In this document: one piece after another, positions 61,384 to 64,000 of the stretch
Numbering within the stretch: the stretch's first letter is position 1
Layout: each line of letters begins with the position of its first letter
Source: Eucalyptus grandis
Lineage: Eukaryota; Streptophyta; Magnoliopsida; Myrtales; Myrtaceae
Assembly (NCBI RefSeq): GCF_016545825.1
Contig: NC_052616.1
Coordinates: 37,872,192 to 37,936,191 of the forward strand
Length of the DNA stretch: 64,000 bases
Direction of reading: 5' to 3'
Notes under the pieces: generated by a model
What the model was told of the DNA's origin: nothing
Database searches by the model: none
What the model saw: only the letters and a program-made list of their open reading frames with translations
Made by a program: the position numbers and the translations under genes

Positions 61384-61395
61384 GCTCTGATACCA
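61384..61395 (-). other. Primer-binding site (tRNA-iMet)
   Basis: On the minus strand this is a perfect TGGTATCAGAGC, 11 bases after the LTR end (GGCGTGACA). It fixes the element's orientation. Confidence 0.85.
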
Positions 61396-61406
61396 CTTAA
61401 AGGGGA

Positions 61407-64000
61407 TGTCACGCCCCGATCCTCGAGGCACGCACACATCCGTCTCACTTTGTCGATTTTATAATGCGATATCCAGGACAAATGTATGGCCCTTTCATTT
61501 TTAAGCACATGCGGAAGCGGTTAAAATCCCAGACAATAAAACGATGGGATAGAAAAGCGGGGCCATATTTTCATATTGAAATTTATAACCAAACTTTTAT
61601 ACAAAAACACAAACCACTTCAAAACCATTCACATCAAAATGAAGATCTCAAAAGAAGATAAACTCTCAACCATCAGGGCCGTACTCAAGGCCCTCTCGGA
61701 TTGCCTTCTTCCTCCAAAATCTTTCTCCTTAAGATTCCCCTCCGAGTCCTCCTTCTCGGATTCCTCCTTCTCGGCTCTTCGGCGAGGTCCCGAAATGGTT
61801 TTCCCCAAACTGGGATGAGACTACGTCTCGGCGAGTTCTACCCCACTAAGCCCGATTAGTAAACTATTATACTACGAGCCGCCTAAACACGCACGGGCGG
61901 AGGACTTACCTTGGCCTCATATCTCACCGCAAGTGGACAATTCACAATAAATGCCCATTTGCTTCAAACAAATCGAACTAGTCGATTACATGTCATACAA
62001 TTCAATCCCCACCGAGGAGTATCTAAAAGCGAGGCCACGTGCATTCTCTAGGACGACATTCCAAGTCTCCAGTCACGTGCCTCGAACCGGGCCCACGTGC
62101 ATTCTCTAAGGCGACCTCTTCGCCAAGGTGGTACATCAAGCCACCGAGCCACGTGTCCTTTTACGATGCCAGGGCCCACGTGCATTCTCTAAGGTACTCG
62201 CTACCAAAGTGACGCATCGATCACCGAGCCACGTGCCCTTTCGGATGCCATTCGACACTTTGGACCCACGTGCATTCTCTAAGGTACTCGCTACCAAAGT
62301 GACGCATCGATCACCGAGCCACGTGTCCTTTTAGATGCCTGGGCTCACGTGCATTCTCTAAGGTACTCGCCACAAAGTGACGCATCGATCACCGAGCCAC
62401 GTGCCCTTTTAGATGCCAAACTCGTCACCGAGCCACGTGCATTCTCCAGACGACATACAGGAGTCCGAGCCACGTGCATTCTCTCGGGCGACCTCTTCGC
62501 CAAGGTGACATATTCAACCACCGAACTCACGTGCATTTTCCGGGTGATATTCCATTCAGGGCCCGAGTGTCCTCTTTCAAGAGATTACCAATCTACTTTC
62601 AATACCGACAACCAATGGCCAACGATTTCTCAATCAAATAATTAAATCAACTCAACAAAGCATTATAAATGCTGAATAACATACTTGGCCAATCACCAAT
62701 CAATAATTCAATCTCAATCGATTCCAATCAAATTAGGGTAAATCCCTGTGAAAACCATCACAATTTATTCAATTTCATACAACGTAGAGCTCGAATAAAT
62801 AAATGAACTGGCGCCACGACGATCAACACGAGATTTCGGTCGTGGGCCATCAAAATCTTAATTTAGAAAAATAATTAATTAATAAATATTAAAAATTCAA
62901 TTTAGTACAAAATAAAGCCCGATTAAATAAACGGACTTCACCACGGTCATCAGCATAATTTTCCGGTTCAGCCATTCAGTTGAATTTCCGGAAAATAAAT
63001 AATTATTTAATTTAATTGAAAATTAATATTTAAATACAAAAAAATCCACTTAGGCCCGAAAAGCCTAATGGAGCCCACTAAGGGTCGGGAAAAATCCCGA
63101 GGCACTTCCAATAATTAGTAGACCACGTCTACTTGTTAATTGCACAATCAAATTATCTAAATCACATCACAATTGACTAATAATTGCTAATTTATTTAAA
63201 TCTAACAACCTAAACATAATTAATTAAATCTAAACCAACCTTAAGCATAATTAGCCAACTAATCCAAGATTAGTGAGATTACTCACCAAATCGCGCGCAA
63301 ATCGGATCAATCCGACGGCGGCGACGCGAGGAACGATTCTTCCCAAAGCACCGCTCGGGTTCGGGGCTGGGAAACGGCCCAAACGGGCCCGAACCAGCTG
63401 AAACCCATTTCGTGGGTTTCTGCCCTTGGCTGGTCGGAGCAGATCCGGCGGCCAAAACGGCGAGGGAAGGCCGGCGGAAGGCGAGGGGGTCGCGGGGGAG
63501 GTCCGGCGGGGCTTGGCGGTGGCCGGAGGTGGCCGGACGGTGGCTAGTCGGTGCGGAACAGCAACTGGGTTGGCTGGATCGCGCGGAGGGAGGAGCGGCA
63601 GCGAGCGACGGACGGCGGGACGGCGACGGGCGCACGGGTGCGGGCGGCGGTGCGGCGGCGGGACGAGCGGCGAGCGGTTCTCGGCGAGCTGCGATCTCCG
63701 AGCTCCTGGTTCGCACGCGAAGAAAAGAAGGAGAAGAAAAGCTGGTTCTGTCGTGAGGGGGAAGAAAGAAGAGAGAGGAGAGAGAGAAGAGAGAAGATAA
63801 GCTTGGACTAGTCAAAGGGAAGAGAGAGAAAAGGTGGGCGGTGGGGGAGTCGCACGAAGGGGAAGGGAAAAGGGGGAAAGGAGAGAGAAGATAGAGAGAA
63901 AAAGGGAGAGAGAGAAAAAGAAATAAATAATATCATTATTCCACTTTTCCTTTTCTCTTTCCCTTTCCCTTTCTATTTTCTTTTGGTCTTCGATTTTTCC
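61407..64000 (-). repeat. 5' LTR (by element orientation), incomplete at window end
   Basis: Co-linear with 54169-56760; about 0.3 kb lies beyond the window. It contains the second G-box array (62033-62570), the GC-rich block (63310-63720) and the GA-rich run. The long frames in the GC-rich block are not conserved between LTR copies because indels change their phase. Confidence 0.85.
62033..62570 (-). repeat. Tandem array with 13 CACGTG (G-box) hexamers, LTR copy 2
   Basis: The same order of phrases as 54795-55345 and again 13 CACGTG sites. All 13 hexamers are kept although surrounding bases differ by small indels. Confidence 0.9.

Larger units (their letters stand above)
54169..64000 (-). 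mobile_element. Tekay/Del-like Ty3 element, minus strand (5' LTR cut by window end)
   Basis: The LTRs at 54169-57075 and 61407 to beyond 64000 flank a 4.3-kb interior. The interior reads on the minus strand as PBS, gag, RT/RNase H, integrase and a chromodomain-like tail, then a polypurine tract. The order and the chromodomain-like end point to the Tekay (Del) chromovirus lineage. The LTRs are alike in substitutions but differ by many 1-4 base indels, mostly in C/G-rich strings. The interior shows several frame breaks of the same kind. The left target-site flank is GAGTC (54164-54168); the right one lies outside the window. Confidence 0.85.

Overview
This is plant nuclear DNA, almost certainly from a eudicot. 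It is packed with LTR retrotransposons of plant-specific lineages (Tekay/Del-like chromovirus, Tat/Ogre-like, Sirevirus-like), small inverted-repeat elements and one tRNA-derived SINE. The only host genes I can identify encode precursors of C-TERMINALLY ENCODED PEPTIDE (CEP) hormones, a seed-plant family. The species cannot be fixed from the sequence; Myrtales is a weak guess. Nearly all long open frames are degenerate retrotransposon proteins or chance frames in low-complexity or GC-rich LTR sequence.

Layout. 1-733: DNA-transposon-like element with a GC-rich core. 734-1066 plus 4313-4651: an old repeat (family B here), split by a solo Ty3/gypsy LTR (1067-4312). 4652-29407: a decayed Tekay-like Ty3 element whose 5' LTR holds another solo LTR (5403-8752) and whose truncated 3' LTR holds a complete 12-kb minus-strand Tat-like element (16903-28956) with gag but no visible pol. 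29421-29661: a MITE. 29943-30558 plus 40201-40285: a second GC-core element, split by a full-length Sirevirus-like copia element (30559-40195) with an extra third ORF. 40283-40480: MITE-like sequence.

40700-53329 is the interesting host region. A CEP gene with an in-frame stop (40868-41395) is followed by a 3-kb spacer (41644-44640), then a second CEP gene (44992-45833) with ten tandem copies of a 66-bp CEP-encoding unit. A minus-strand solo LTR with a SINE inside it follows (46335-49432), then a second copy of the spacer (50262-53229) that runs into a 100-N gap. By analogy with the first spacer, the gap lies just where a third CEP gene would begin. 53330-54168 is uncharacterised. 54169 to the window end is a minus-strand Tekay-like element; each of its LTRs carries an array with 13 CACGTG (G-box) hexamers.

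How it fits together. The CEP genes are predicted secreted precursors cut into hydroxyprolinated 15-residue peptides, known ligands of CEPR receptor kinases in nitrogen and root signalling. The rest is layered transposon insertion. Target-site duplications give the order: family B was entered by a solo-LTR element and by the Tekay element, and the latter was entered by the Tat element and a further solo-LTR element. Many 1-4 base indels in C/G runs, in both the CEP array and the 54-64 kb LTR pair, suggest imperfect consensus quality, so frameshifts should be read cautiously.
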